DNA of 64,000 nucleotides from Porphyrobacter sp. AAP82 (GTDB lineage Bacteria > Pseudomonadota > Alphaproteobacteria > Sphingomonadales > Sphingomonadaceae), in the NCBI RefSeq assembly GCF_000331285.1, contig NZ_ANFX01000019.1, positions 54,994-118,993 on the forward strand, in the 5' to 3' direction. Below, piece after piece: positions 1 through 8,999 of this stretch. The position numbers and the translations under genes were made by a program. Under the pieces are notes generated by a model that saw only the letters and a list, made by a program, of their open reading frames with translations, was not told the DNA's origin and made no database searches. Every line of letters starts with the position of its first letter. Within the stretch, counting starts at the first letter, position 1.

Positions 1-52
1 CCCCGTGCAAAAGCGCTTGCGCGCGCAGACTGTATTGCGCAGATAAGGCACC

Positions 53-559
53 ATGGACCAGACGCCGCTTCCCCTGCCGCCGGACGAGGACGAGGAACTC
101 ACCCGCGTTCACCCCAATTACGCCCACGCGCTGCGGGTGCAGACCGTGCTCGCCTCGCTCCCGGTGCTGGTCGCGGCGGCGGTGAGCGAGGTGTCGCTGC
201 GCAAGCTCGATCTGCTGCCGCCCGGCCTTGTCGCGGGCGCGGTGCTGGTGATCGTGGCCCTGCTGGTGATCCGCATTCCCCAGACCCGCTTCAACGCGCG
301 CGGCTACCAGATGGGTGCCGACCGGCTGCGGGTGGTGCGCGGGCTGATGTTCCGTTCGGACACCGTGGTGCCGTTTGGCCGGGTGCAGCATATCGATGTC
401 AACCAGGGCCCGCTCGAACGGTTCTTCGGCATTGCGACGCTGACGCTCCACACCGCCGGCAACCACAATGCCAGCGTCACGCTGCCCGGCCTCGGCGAGG
501 CGCTGGCGCGCGAAATGCGCGAGGAGATCCGCGCGCATATCCGCCGCGAGACGCTGTGA
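53..559 (+). CDS. PH domain-containing membrane protein, YdbS-like
   Basis: A 168-residue inner-membrane protein of the YdbS-like family. Two hydrophobic segments lie at about residues 30-48 and 58-74, followed by a bacterial PH domain (bPH2) at about 80-160 containing the family stretch VQHIDVNQGPLERFFG. The ATG is preceded by GATAAGG. The gene ends 10 bases before a second, larger bPH2 protein, and such YdbS/YdbT pairs are normally co-transcribed. The biochemical role of the family is not well established; a membrane-associated scaffold or stress role is only inference. Nothing suggests truncation at the left edge of the window, since the start codon and ribosome binding site are present. 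Confidence 0.85.
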   Translation: MDQTPLPLPPDEDEELTRVHPNYAHALRVQTVLASLPVLVAAAVSEVSLRKLDLLPPGLVAGAVLVIVALLVIRIPQTRFNARGYQMGADRLRVVRGLMFRSDTVVPFGRVQHIDVNQGPLERFFGIATLTLHTAGNHNASVTLPGLGEALAREMREEIRAHIRRETL

Positions 560-569
560 GGCACCAAGC

Positions 570-2126
570 ATGAGCGAGACCCGCCGCACCGCCCCGCTCG
601 GCATCGTCATCGGCGCGCTGGGCAGCGTCCAGAACGCGATCTTTCCGGCGGCAGCGGCAGCCTTCAGCGGCGGGATCGGTGGCTGGGGCCTGCTGGTCGG
701 CGTTGGCGTCGGGCTGGCCGTGACCGTGATCGGCTCGGCTTTCAGCTATATCGGCTGGCGGCGCACCACCTACACCATCGGCGAGGCCGACATCCGCGTC
801 GAGAGCGGCGTGCTGAGCCGCGCGGCGCGTTCGGTGCCATACGAGCGCATCCAGGACGTCAGCCTCGAGGCCAAGCCCCTGCCGCGTCTGCTCGGGCTGG
901 TGGCGGTCAGGTTCGAGACCGGCGCGGGCGGGGCGGATGACCTTGCGCTCGAATACCTCACCGCCGCCGAGGGCGAACGCCTGCGCCAGCTGGTGCGCGA
1001 ACGCCGCGACGAGGAGGCCGCCGCGCCCGGCGCCGACGCTCCCGCCGATCCCGCCGCTGCCGAGACCGGCGAGGTCCTGTTCCGGATGGGTCCGGGGCGG
1101 CTGGTCACTTTCGGCCTGTTCGAATTCTCGCTCGCGGTCTTCGCGGTGCTCGGCGGCGCGCTGCAATATGTCGACAACGTCACCGCGATCGACGTGTGGA
1201 ATGTCGACCTCTGGTATGGCTGGCTGAAGCAGCAGGGGAGCACCGTCGCGACGCTCGGCCCCTATGCGCAGGCGCTGGCCGCGGCGGCGGGGCTGGCCGG
1301 GCTGCTGGTGATCGGCTCGGCCACCGGCGTGGTGCGCACGGGTTTGCGCGACTGGGGCTTCAGTCTCACCCGCTCGGCGCGCGGCTTCCGCCGGCAGCGC
1401 GGCCTGCTCACCCGCAGCGATGTGGTGATGCCGGTCCACCGCGTGCAGGGGCTGGTGATCGGCACCGGCCCCGTTCGTTGCCGGCTGGGCTGGCATTCGC
1501 TGAGCTTCGTCAGCCTCGCCGCTGACGAGAAGGAGCAAAGCCACGTCGTCGCCCCCTTCGCCAAGCTCGCCGAGATTGCGCCGATCGCCCGCGCGGCGGG
1601 GTTTCGCCTGCCTGACGCGGCCACGCCCTGGCACCGCGCCAGCACCCGCCACCGCGACGATCTGGCACTGCGCGATGCGGCGATCTTCGTGCTGGCGGCC
1701 ATCCCCGTCGCTGTCCTCGCGCCTGCCGGCCTGTTCCTCATCCCGCTGGGCCTTGCGGTGCTGGCGGTGGGAGCCAACCTCTATGCCTGGGAATTCCGCC
1801 GCCACGCCATCGACGCGGCCCATGTCTATGCCAGCCACGGCTTCCTCTCGCCCCGGCAGGACATCGCCAAGCGGCTCAAGCTCCATTCGGTCGAGATCGC
1901 GCGGGGGCCGGTGGCGCGGCTGAGGGGCTATGCGAGCGTGCACCTGGGGCTTGCCGGCGGGAACTTCGCGATGCACGGCGTGCCCCTGGCCGAGGCGCGC
2001 GCGCTGCGCGCACAGGTGCTGGAGACGATCACCGCGACCGATTTCTCGCGGCTCGATGCGCCCCCCCCCGCTCAGGCCCGGAGCGAGGCCCACTCGGGGT
2101 TTTCGGAAAACTTCCGCGCCACATAG
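570..2126 (+). CDS. PH domain-containing membrane protein, YdbT-like
   Basis: A 518-residue partner of the preceding gene, with three bPH2-type repeats separated by pairs of transmembrane helices. Repeats lie at about residues 63-145 (YERIQDVSLEAKPLPRLLG), 255-340 (VHRVQGLVIGTGPVRCRLG) and 410-480 (LHSVEIARGPVARLRGYASV). The ATG at 570 is chosen because it lies 10 bases after the first gene's stop and gives the normal hydrophobic N terminus; an upstream in-frame extension would be antisense-like. A run of nine C residues (2061-2069) sits near the 3' end, so the last 20 residues depend on that homopolymer being correct. The tail overlaps the convergent GNAT gene by about 55 bases. The function is unknown beyond the domain assignment. 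Confidence 0.83.
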   Translation: MSETRRTAPLGIVIGALGSVQNAIFPAAAAAFSGGIGGWGLLVGVGVGLAVTVIGSAFSYIGWRRTTYTIGEADIRVESGVLSRAARSVPYERIQDVSLEAKPLPRLLGLVAVRFETGAGGADDLALEYLTAAEGERLRQLVRERRDEEAAAPGADAPADPAAAETGEVLFRMGPGRLVTFGLFEFSLAVFAVLGGALQYVDNVTAIDVWNVDLWYGWLKQQGSTVATLGPYAQALAAAAGLAGLLVIGSATGVVRTGLRDWGFSLTRSARGFRRQRGLLTRSDVVMPVHRVQGLVIGTGPVRCRLGWHSLSFVSLAADEKEQSHVVAPFAKLAEIAPIARAAGFRLPDAATPWHRASTRHRDDLALRDAAIFVLAAIPVAVLAPAGLFLIPLGLAVLAVGANLYAWEFRRHAIDAAHVYASHGFLSPRQDIAKRLKLHSVEIARGPVARLRGYASVHLGLAGGNFAMHGVPLAEARALRAQVLETITATDFSRLDAPPPAQARSEAHSGFSENFRAT

Positions 2127-2392
2127 GAGCAATCGGGGCGGATCAGGAAGCCCTGCCGCGCGGCATCCTCGACCAGCCGCAGGGTCAGCGCGCCCGCCAC
2201 GCCGCGCCCCCCGATCGCGCGGGGCACGATGGTGTGCGCGGCGATGCGGATGTCCTTGCCATCGCGCGATCCGCCCGCTTCCCATTCGAGATAGCCCTGC
2301 TGCGCGCTCCCCTCCAGAGCCGCGCAATAGCGTCCGCCGGTCCCCTGAACGTGGTGGGTGATTGTCACCTTTGCGCTTTCCTCGCCCGTCAC
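2072..2392 (-). CDS. GNAT-family N-acetyltransferase, YidJ-like
   Basis: A 106-residue protein with the short GNAT fold of the YidJ/YjdJ type. The acetyl-CoA-binding signature VPRAIGGRGVAGAL (R/Q-x-x-G-x-G/A-like) is followed by RLVEDAARQGFLIRPDCSYVARKF and the terminal NPEW typical of this family; the substrate is unknown. A GTG start at 2392 is chosen because GGGAG lies six bases upstream and the protein then begins just before the conserved GGRY segment. A longer reading from an ATG at 2443 would overlap the divergent threonine aldolase start. A GTG at 2368 is a further alternative. The 3' end overlaps the converging YdbT-like gene. Confidence 0.78.
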   Translation of the reverse strand: MTGEESAKVTITHHVQGTGGRYCAALEGSAQQGYLEWEAGGSRDGKDIRIAAHTIVPRAIGGRGVAGALTLRLVEDAARQGFLIRPDCSYVARKFSENPEWASLRA

Positions 2393-2441
2393 CCCATGCT
2401 CCCGCTTGTCACGCCCGAATGTGCGGCTAGAGGCGTGCTCC

Positions 2442-3473
2442 ATGACCGCGCTGAAACCCTTCCTGTCCGACAACGCCGCCGCAGTCCACCCCAAGCTGTG
2501 GGAGGCGATGCGCGCCGCCGACCAGCCGGACCACCCGTACGACGGGGACCGCCTCTCGGCCGAACTCGACGCCCGCTTCACCGCGCTGTTCGGGCGCGAG
2601 TGCGCCGCGCTGTGGGTGGCCACCGGGACTGCGGCGAACTGCCTTGCGCTGGGCACGCTGGTCCAGCCCCACGGCGGGGTGGTGTGCCACCGCGAGGCGC
2701 ATATCGAGGTCGACGAGGGCGGGGCGCCGGGCTTCTTCCTCCACGGCGCGAAGCTGATGCTGTGCGGCCAAGAACATGGGGGCGAGGGCGCGAAGCTGAC
2801 GCCCGAGGGTATCGCCGCGCTGATCGATCCGGTCCGCAACGACGTCCATCAGGTGCAGCCCCACGCCATCGCGATCACCCAGGCGAGCGAGTATGGCCGC
2901 ACCTACACCCCCGCCGAACTCGCTGCGCTGGGGGCTTTTGCCAAGGAACGCCGCCTCTGCCTCCACATGGACGGCGCGCGCTTCGCCAATGCAGCGGCCT
3001 TTCTGGGCGGCAGCGCGGCCGAGGCGGCGCGGGCGGCGAGCGGCCCGGTCCACAGCCTCGCCTTCGGCTTCATCAAGAACGGCGGCATGGGCGCGGAAGC
3101 GGTGGTGCTGTTCGATCCCGAGCGCGCCATGGAAGTGCGCTACCGCCGCAAGCGCGCCGGGCACCTGCAATGCAAGGGCCGCTATCTTGCGGCGCAAATC
3201 CTGGCGATGCTCGAGGATGACCTGTGGCTCGCCAATGCCGCCCACGCCAATGCCGCCGCGCGCGAAGTGGCCGCCGGCTGTGCCGACCGGCTGCTCCACC
3301 CGGTCGAGGCCAACGAGCTGTTCGTCCGCCTGACGCCAGGGGAGCGCGAGGCGCTGCGCGCGCAGGACTTCGCCTTCTACGACTGGGGCGCGGATTCCGC
3401 CCGCTTCGTCACCGCCTGGAACACCCGCCCCGAGGATGCGCAGGCGCTCGGCAGGGCGATTGCCGCGCTGTGA
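2442..3473 (+). CDS. Low-specificity threonine aldolase (beta-eliminating lyase family)
   Basis: A PLP-dependent fold-type I enzyme of 343 residues that is expected to split threonine or allo-threonine into glycine and acetaldehyde. The PLP-binding lysine is Lys212 in LAFGFIKNGGMGAEAV, matching the F-x-K-N/G signature of the LtaE family. ALWVATGTAANCLAL near residue 60 is the phosphate-binding region and HMDGARFANA near 175 carries the ring-contacting Asp and Arg. The ATG at 2442 gives the normal N terminus (FLSDNAAAVHPKLWEAM). The downstream exporter starts inside the stop codon, suggesting co-translation. Stereospecificity (L or D) cannot be read with certainty, so no symbol is given. Confidence 0.88.
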   Translation: MTALKPFLSDNAAAVHPKLWEAMRAADQPDHPYDGDRLSAELDARFTALFGRECAALWVATGTAANCLALGTLVQPHGGVVCHREAHIEVDEGGAPGFFLHGAKLMLCGQEHGGEGAKLTPEGIAALIDPVRNDVHQVQPHAIAITQASEYGRTYTPAELAALGAFAKERRLCLHMDGARFANAAAFLGGSAAEAARAASGPVHSLAFGFIKNGGMGAEAVVLFDPERAMEVRYRRKRAGHLQCKGRYLAAQILAMLEDDLWLANAAHANAAAREVAAGCADRLLHPVEANELFVRLTPGEREALRAQDFAFYDWGADSARFVTAWNTRPEDAQALGRAIAAL

Positions 3474-4381
3474 GCGATAGCGCCGCCCCCGCGATGCTCA
3501 GCCCCCGCGTGCTTGTCCCCTTCATGCTGACGGGGACGATCTGGGGCTCGACGTGGTTTGTCATCACCGGGCAGATCGCCGGTGTGCCCGCCGCATGGGG
3601 CGTGTTCTACCGCTTCATGCTGGCGACCCCGGCGCTGTTCGCGCTGGCGCTGGCGATGGGCCAGCGGCTGAAACTCAACCGCGCGGAGCATCTTCTGGCA
3701 CTGGGCGTCGGGATCGCGCAGTTCAGCGGCAACTTCCTGTTCGTCTATCACGCCGAGGCGCACATCACCTCGGGCATCGTCGCGGTGATGTTCGCGCTCC
3801 TGATGGTGCCCAATGCGGTCTTCGCGCGGGTGTTCATCGGCGAGCGGGCGCAGGGCGGCTTCATCGGCGGGAGCCTTGTCGCCATCGCCGGGGTGGCGCT
3901 GCTCTTGGTGCACGAATGGAACGCCGCGCCGCTCGGGGGCAATGTCTTGCTGGGGATCGTGCTCGCCATTGGCGGGATGCTCGCGGCCTCGATCGCCAAT
4001 GTGGTGCAGGCCAACCCGACCGGGCGCGGCGTGCCGATGGTGAGCTTTCTTGCATGGGCGATGGTCTACGGGGTCGCCTTCGACCTCGTCTACGCGCTGG
4101 CCACCGAGGGGCCGCCGCAAGTGCCGAGTGCGTGGCAGTTCTGGGCGGGGACGGCCTATCTTGCCATTGTGGGCTCGGTGGTGACCTTCCCGCTGCACTA
4201 CAATCTGGTGCGCGAAATCGGCGCGGGGCGCACGGCCTACAACGCGATCGTCACGGTGTGTGTGGCGATGGGGCTCTCGACCCTGTTCGAGGGGTTCGAG
4301 TGGGACGCGCTGTCGGCCACCGGCATGGCGCTGGCGCTGGCGGGGATGGGGCTGGCATTGCGGTCGCGGCAGAAGAAGTGA
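3470..4381 (+). CDS. EamA/DMT-family transporter
   Basis: A ten-helix inner-membrane transporter of the drug/metabolite superfamily with two EamA repeats of about five helices each (303 residues from GTG 3470). The first helix has the family's GTIWGSTWFV stretch, and the second repeat ends near ATGMALALAGMGLAL. GTG at 3470 overlaps the TGA of the threonine aldolase gene as GTGA, the usual coupled arrangement here; ATG 3494 is an alternative start nearer the first helix. The coupling with an amino-acid lyase suggests export of an amino acid or its degradation product, but that is inference. The gene runs toward an inverted repeat at 4389-4507 and a convergent epimerase gene. Confidence 0.87.
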   Translation: MSDSAAPAMLSPRVLVPFMLTGTIWGSTWFVITGQIAGVPAAWGVFYRFMLATPALFALALAMGQRLKLNRAEHLLALGVGIAQFSGNFLFVYHAEAHITSGIVAVMFALLMVPNAVFARVFIGERAQGGFIGGSLVAIAGVALLLVHEWNAAPLGGNVLLGIVLAIGGMLAASIANVVQANPTGRGVPMVSFLAWAMVYGVAFDLVYALATEGPPQVPSAWQFWAGTAYLAIVGSVVTFPLHYNLVREIGAGRTAYNAIVTVCVAMGLSTLFEGFEWDALSATGMALALAGMGLALRSRQKK

Positions 4382-4388
4382 TGGGGTC

Positions 4389-4507
4389 CACACAAAGACA
4401 CAAAGAGCGCAGCGGCCCGCCGCAGGCGCTTTGCGAGGCTGACCTCGATTTTGCAGGATGCCCTTCGGGCAAGGCAAAGCATCCTTGTGTCTTTGTGTCT
4501 TTGTGTG
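4389..4507. repeat. Long inverted repeat between convergent genes
   Basis: An exact 18-base arm at 4389-4406 (CACACAAAGACACAAAGA) is repeated in inverse orientation at 4490-4507. The arms are 83 bases apart. The right arm carries an extra GTGTCTTT unit, so the motif is a short iterated pattern. A smaller hairpin (GCCCTTCGGGC) sits in the loop. The element fills the gap between the ends of two convergent genes, so it could act as a bidirectional transcription end. The AC/AG-rich composition differs sharply from the GC-rich surroundings, which suggests a dispersed repetitive element. Confidence 0.7.
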
Positions 4508-4512
4508 AAACC

Positions 4513-5304
4513 CTACAGCAGCGCCGCTAGCCCCTCGACATAGGTCGGATAGCGCGGCGACCATCCCAGCACCCGCCTGGCCTTGCCGTTGGCGACGCGG
4601 CGGTTCTCCATGTAGAAGCCGCGCGCCATGTCGGAGAGGTTGGCTTGTTCCAGCGACTCCAGCGGCGGCGGCGGCACCCCGAGCAGGCGGCAGGCGTGTT
4701 CGGTGACTTCATTGCCGCTGCACGGGAGGTCATCGCCGAGGTTGTACGCCCCGGCGGGCGCACTCTGCGTGAGCGCCGCGACCACGCCGCTCATGATGTC
4801 ATCGACATGAACCCGGCTGAACACCTGCCCAGGAAGGTCGATCCGCCGCGCCTTGCCTTCGCGCACCCGGTCGAGCGCAGAGCGCCCCGGGCCGTAGATA
4901 CCCGGCAGACGGAACACCCGCGCGCCCATGTTCAGCCACGCAAGGTCCGCCTCGGCCCGCGCGTTGCGGCGGCCTTCGCCGGATTGCGCGATGGTCGGCG
5001 TCGTCTCGTCCACCCACGCGCCCGCGCGGTCGCCGTAGACGCCGGTCGAGGAGAGGTAGAACAGCGCCTTGCCGGCGAGGTCCTCGCCATAGGCATCGAG
5101 CACCGGGTCGCCCCCGGCGCGCTCGGGCGGGGCGGAGGAGAGGATGTGCGTGGCCTCGCCCAGCGCCGCGAGCACCGCCGCGCTCTCGGCAAAGGCGATG
5201 TCGCCCGCGCTGCCCGTCGCGCGGACCTGCCAGCCCTTAGCTTGCATGGCGATGGCGATGCGCCCGGCGGTGTAGCCGAGGCCGAAGATCAGCAATTGTC
5301 CCAT
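4513..5304 (-). CDS. NAD(P)-dependent epimerase/SDR oxidoreductase, YeeZ-like
   Basis: A 263-residue extended SDR protein. The N-terminal GLGYTAGRIA (about residues 8-17) is the glycine-rich nucleotide-binding motif. LSSTGVYGDRAGAWVDETTP near 105-125 is the conserved substrate-side segment of YeeZ-type epimerases, and the active-site YxxxK is replaced by the ARAEADLAWL variant of this subfamily. LPGIYGPGRSALDRVREG follows. The family is annotated as NAD-dependent epimerase/dehydratase, but the real substrate is not known. It reads away from pepN, with which it shares a short divergent promoter region of about 50 bases. Confidence 0.82.
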   Translation of the reverse strand: MGQLLIFGLGYTAGRIAIAMQAKGWQVRATGSAGDIAFAESAAVLAALGEATHILSSAPPERAGGDPVLDAYGEDLAGKALFYLSSTGVYGDRAGAWVDETTPTIAQSGEGRRNARAEADLAWLNMGARVFRLPGIYGPGRSALDRVREGKARRIDLPGQVFSRVHVDDIMSGVVAALTQSAPAGAYNLGDDLPCSGNEVTEHACRLLGVPPPPLESLEQANLSDMARGFYMENRRVANGKARRVLGWSPRYPTYVEGLAALL

Positions 5305-5356
5305 GCCGACCAGCTAAAGATTGGACGCCCGCCCGAATCAACCTAAATCGGGCCGC

Positions 5357-8017
5357 ATGGATATCGCAACCACCCCCACCACCCCCGACGGCAACCCCCA
5401 GCTTGCCGACGGCGCCCCCACCCCGCACGAGCCGCCGGTGATCCGGCGCGAGGATTACCGGCCTTTCGCGTGGGCAGTGCCGGCGACGCAGCTCGATTTC
5501 CGGCTGGGTCTGGACGCGACCCGCGTCACCGCGACCTTGACCGTGGAACGCAACCCCGCCGCCGACGCCTCGCCCGAATTGCGCCTCGACGGCGACAGCC
5601 TGACCGCCGAGAGCGTGACGGTGGACGGCGCCCCTGCCGTGTGGCGGATGGACGGGCCCGATCTGATCGTCACCCTGCCGGGCGCGAAGCACGTGGTCGA
5701 GGTCGTCACCCAGATCGACCCCAGCGCCAACACCCAGCTGATGGGCCTCTACGCCTCGAACGGGATGCTCTGCACCCAGTGCGAATCGGAAGGCTTCCGG
5801 CGCATCACCTTCTTCCCCGACCGGCCCGACGTGCTCTCGACCTATGCCGTCAGGATGGAGGGCGAGCGTGGCGCCTTCCCGATCCTGCTGTGCAACGGCA
5901 ACCGCGTCGCGGCGGGCGAGAACGCCGACGGCACGCATTGGGCCGAATGGCACGATCCCTGGCCCAAGCCCTCCTACCTGTTCGCGCTGGTCGCGGGCGA
6001 TCTGGTGGCCAACTCCAGGCCCTTCACCACCCGCTCGGGCCGCGTGGTCGAATGCAATGTCTGGGTGCGGGCGGAAGACTTGGAGCGCACCGATCACGCG
6101 CTCGAATCGCTCCACCGTTCGATGACATGGGACGAGGAGGTGTTCGGCCGCGAATACGACCTCGATCTCTACAACATCGTCGCCGTCAGCGATTTCAACA
6201 TGGGGGCGATGGAGAACAAGGGATTGAACGTCTTCAACACGAAATACGTGCTGGCGGACCCCGACACCGCCACCGATGCCGATTTCGACGCGGTCGAAGG
6301 CGTGATCGCGCATGAATATTTCCACAACTGGTCGGGCAACCGCGTGACCTGCCGCGACTGGTTCCAGCTCAGCCTCAAGGAAGGCTTCACCGTGCTGCGC
6401 GACCAGCTGTTCTCGCAGGACATGCGCGGTGAGGCGGTCAAGCGGATCGAGGATGTGCGCATCCTGCGCGCGGCGCAGTTCCCGGAGGACGCGGGGCCCT
6501 TGGCGCACCCGATCCGCCCGGATTCGTATCGCGAGATCAGCAACTTCTACACCGCGACCGTCTACAACAAGGGCGCCGAGGTGATCCGCATGATGCGCGC
6601 GATGGTGGGCGAGGCGCGCTTTCGGGCAGGCTGCGATCTCTATTTCGACCGCCATGACGGGGAAGCGGCGACCTGCGAGGATTTCGTGCGCGCCATCGAG
6701 GACGGGGCGGGGATCGACCTCGCGCAATTCCGCCGCTGGTATTCGCAGGCGGGCACCCCGCGCGTCGCCGTGTCGCAGGCGGTGGAGGGCGATACCCTCA
6801 AGCTCACCCTCACCCAGACCGTCCCCGTCACCCCCGGCCAGCCCGACAAGCTGCCGATGCCGATACCGCTGAAGATCGCGGTGCATTCGCGCTCCGGCGC
6901 GCTCGGGGCGGAGCAACTGGTGGTGCTGGAGGGTGGGGAGCAGACCTTCGATCTGCCGCTCGCCGGCCCCGATCCGGTGGTCTCGATCAACCGCGGCTTC
7001 ACCGCGCCGATCGTGATCGCGCGCGATCTGGCCCGCGAGGAACTCGTCTTCCTTGCCGCGCACGACGATGATCCCTTTGCCCGCTCGGAGGCCCTTCAGG
7101 AGCTCGCCGTCGGGCATCTCGTAGGCACCGCCAGCGGCGCGCTGTCGGCAGAGGAACGGGCAGCGGGCGAGGCGGCGATCATCGGCGCGTTCCGTTCGAG
7201 CCTTGCCGACAATGCGCTCGAGGATGCGATGCGCGGCGAATTGCTGGTGCTGCCGTCCGAGACCTATCTGTTCGAAGCCATGGCGACCGGGACGAGGCTG
7301 GCCGATCCCGGCGCGATCCACGCCGCGCGCGAGGACCTGAAGGCCGCCATCGGCACGGCGCTGGCGGGCGAATTGCAGGCGCTCCACGCGCGGGCTTCGG
7401 GCGTCGCGCTCGACGATCCGGCAGGTCGCGGGGCGCGCAAGGTCAAGACCACCGCGCTCGCCCTGATCGCTGCAGCTGACCCTGCCAAGGCCGCCGGGCT
7501 TGCCGCCGCGCAGTTCGATGCGGCGGACAACATGACCGACCGGCAAGGCGCGCTGATGGTGCTGTGCGGGCTCGACACGCCCGCGCGCGCGGCGCGGCTG
7601 GCGGCCTTTTACGAGCGCTACAGGGACAACGCGCTGGTGATCGACAAGTGGTTCACCCTGCAAGCGCTCTCGCTCCACCCCGAAGTCATCGCTCATGTCC
7701 GTGCGCTGGCCGAACATCCCGACTTCACCATGAAGAACCCCAACCGCGTGCGCTCGCTGCACATGGCCTTTGCCGGAAACCCCAAGGGCTTCCACAAGGC
7801 GGACGGAGAGGGCTACCGGATGGTCGCCGACGTGATCCTCGCACTGGATCCGATCAACCCGCAGACCGCCGCGAAGTTCGTCCCCGCCTTGGGCCGCTGG
7901 CGGCGGATCGAGCCGGGCCGTGCGGCGCTGATGAAGGCGCAGCTCGAGCGGATCCTCGCGAGCGGCAGCCTTTCGCGCGATACCTTCGAGCAGGTCAGCC
8001 GCTCGCTGGGAGGCTGA
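5357..8017 (+). CDS. pepN: Aminopeptidase N (M1 family)
   Basis: A zinc-dependent aminopeptidase of 886 residues, the usual length for the bacterial PepN type. GAMEN at residues 283-287 binds the free N terminus of the substrate. The zinc site HEYFH at 319-323 has the third ligand Glu342 exactly 19 residues after the second His, as in the M1 family. The C-terminal helical domain (DUF3458/ERAP1-like) reaches the end with LGRWRRIEPGRAALMKAQL. It is expected to work in the cytoplasm, trimming N-terminal residues from peptides. ATG 5357 is preferred because an earlier in-frame ATG would overlap the divergent epimerase promoter. The next gene starts four bases after the stop. Confidence 0.95.
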   Translation: MDIATTPTTPDGNPQLADGAPTPHEPPVIRREDYRPFAWAVPATQLDFRLGLDATRVTATLTVERNPAADASPELRLDGDSLTAESVTVDGAPAVWRMDGPDLIVTLPGAKHVVEVVTQIDPSANTQLMGLYASNGMLCTQCESEGFRRITFFPDRPDVLSTYAVRMEGERGAFPILLCNGNRVAAGENADGTHWAEWHDPWPKPSYLFALVAGDLVANSRPFTTRSGRVVECNVWVRAEDLERTDHALESLHRSMTWDEEVFGREYDLDLYNIVAVSDFNMGAMENKGLNVFNTKYVLADPDTATDADFDAVEGVIAHEYFHNWSGNRVTCRDWFQLSLKEGFTVLRDQLFSQDMRGEAVKRIEDVRILRAAQFPEDAGPLAHPIRPDSYREISNFYTATVYNKGAEVIRMMRAMVGEARFRAGCDLYFDRHDGEAATCEDFVRAIEDGAGIDLAQFRRWYSQAGTPRVAVSQAVEGDTLKLTLTQTVPVTPGQPDKLPMPIPLKIAVHSRSGALGAEQLVVLEGGEQTFDLPLAGPDPVVSINRGFTAPIVIARDLAREELVFLAAHDDDPFARSEALQELAVGHLVGTASGALSAEERAAGEAAIIGAFRSSLADNALEDAMRGELLVLPSETYLFEAMATGTRLADPGAIHAAREDLKAAIGTALAGELQALHARASGVALDDPAGRGARKVKTTALALIAAADPAKAAGLAAAQFDAADNMTDRQGALMVLCGLDTPARAARLAAFYERYRDNALVIDKWFTLQALSLHPEVIAHVRALAEHPDFTMKNPNRVRSLHMAFAGNPKGFHKADGEGYRMVADVILALDPINPQTAAKFVPALGRWRRIEPGRAALMKAQLERILASGSLSRDTFEQVSRSLGG

Positions 8018-8020
8018 GGC

Positions 8021-8770
8021 GTGGGCTTTCAGGTCGAAACCCACCCGTTGCTGGCCGGCGTGCCCCACGGCTTTTTCGGCAGCAACGGCGGCGCGCACCA
8101 GTTCGGCTTCGGCGGGCCGGGGGAAGGGGCCGAAGTGCGCGCCCTGCGGCAGGCAGCGGCTGACGCGATCCGCCCGGGCGGCATCCTTGCCGCCCCGCAT
8201 CAAGTGCATTCGCCCGATGTGGTGAGCGTTGCTGCCGCGTGGGACGATTGCGCCGAGGGCCGCCCCGTCGCCGACGCGGTGGTCACGGCAACGCCCGGCA
8301 TCGTGCTCGGGATCGTCACCGCCGATTGCGCACCCGTCGTCTTCGCCGACCCCGGGGCAGGCGTCATCGGCGCGGCCCATGCGGGCTGGCGCGGGGCAGT
8401 GGACGGGGTGCTCGAGAACACCATCGCCGCCATGGAGGCGTTGGGAGCGGCCCGCGCCAATATCGCCGCAGTGCTCGGCCCGACCATCGCCCAGCCGAGC
8501 TACGAGGTCGATCCCGCCTTCCGCGCGCGCTTCCCCGACGATGCCGAGCCCTTCTTCGCCCCGGCTGCGGAGCGCGAGGGTGTGCCGCGCTGGCACTTCG
8601 ATCTGCCCGCCTTCATCATCGCGCGGCTGGCCGGGGCGGGTCTTAGCAAAATTGCGGATACCGGCCGGGATACATTCTCACAGGTCGCGCGTTACCATTC
8701 GTACAGACGCTCCACGCAGGCGGGCGAGGCGAATTATGGCCGGCAGATCAGCATGATCGCGCTGCCCTGA
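8021..8770 (+). CDS. pgeF: YfiH/LACC1-family multicopper-type purine nucleoside enzyme
   Basis: A 249-residue protein of the YfiH (DUF152, polyphenol oxidase/LACC1) family. Members are known as zinc-dependent purine nucleoside phosphorylases/adenosine deaminases and, in E. coli PgeF, as peptidoglycan-editing factors. The zinc triad is visible: His63 in HQVHSPDVV, Cys103 in TADCAPVV and His120 in GAAHAGWRGAV. The start is GTG at 8021, four bases after the pepN stop, so the two genes are probably co-transcribed. The C terminus RSTQAGEANYGRQISMIAL is typical of the family. Which activity matters in this organism cannot be told from sequence. Confidence 0.88.
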   Translation: MGFQVETHPLLAGVPHGFFGSNGGAHQFGFGGPGEGAEVRALRQAAADAIRPGGILAAPHQVHSPDVVSVAAAWDDCAEGRPVADAVVTATPGIVLGIVTADCAPVVFADPGAGVIGAAHAGWRGAVDGVLENTIAAMEALGAARANIAAVLGPTIAQPSYEVDPAFRARFPDDAEPFFAPAAEREGVPRWHFDLPAFIIARLAGAGLSKIADTGRDTFSQVARYHSYRRSTQAGEANYGRQISMIALP

Positions 8771-8999
8771 CCTTTCCTTGCAAGGCTGCGAACGCGGCTT
8801 GACTAAAACACGGTTGGAATCTCGCAGGATTGCCGTTAATTGCGCGGCCCAAGTTTCGGGTAACGTGTGCCGGGTGGGCATATCGCGGCCCGGAACAGGG
8901 ACCAATCGACGGATCGGCTCAGGGGCGAGAGGCCCCGCAATGCAACACCACGCCGCGCAGGCCCATTCCGGCGCGGCAAAACGAGCAGGGTAAGACGAA

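Noticed and set aside
5237..8596. A 1119-codon open frame antisense to pepN and pgeF
   Set aside because: Composition is typical of an antisense frame in GC-rich DNA (Arg/Gly/His/Asp-rich, no domain), while the opposite strand has complete PepN motifs.
8771..8999. TTGACT at 8799-8804 as the petABC promoter
   Set aside because: No acceptable -10 box at 16-18 bases, so I could not support the promoter.
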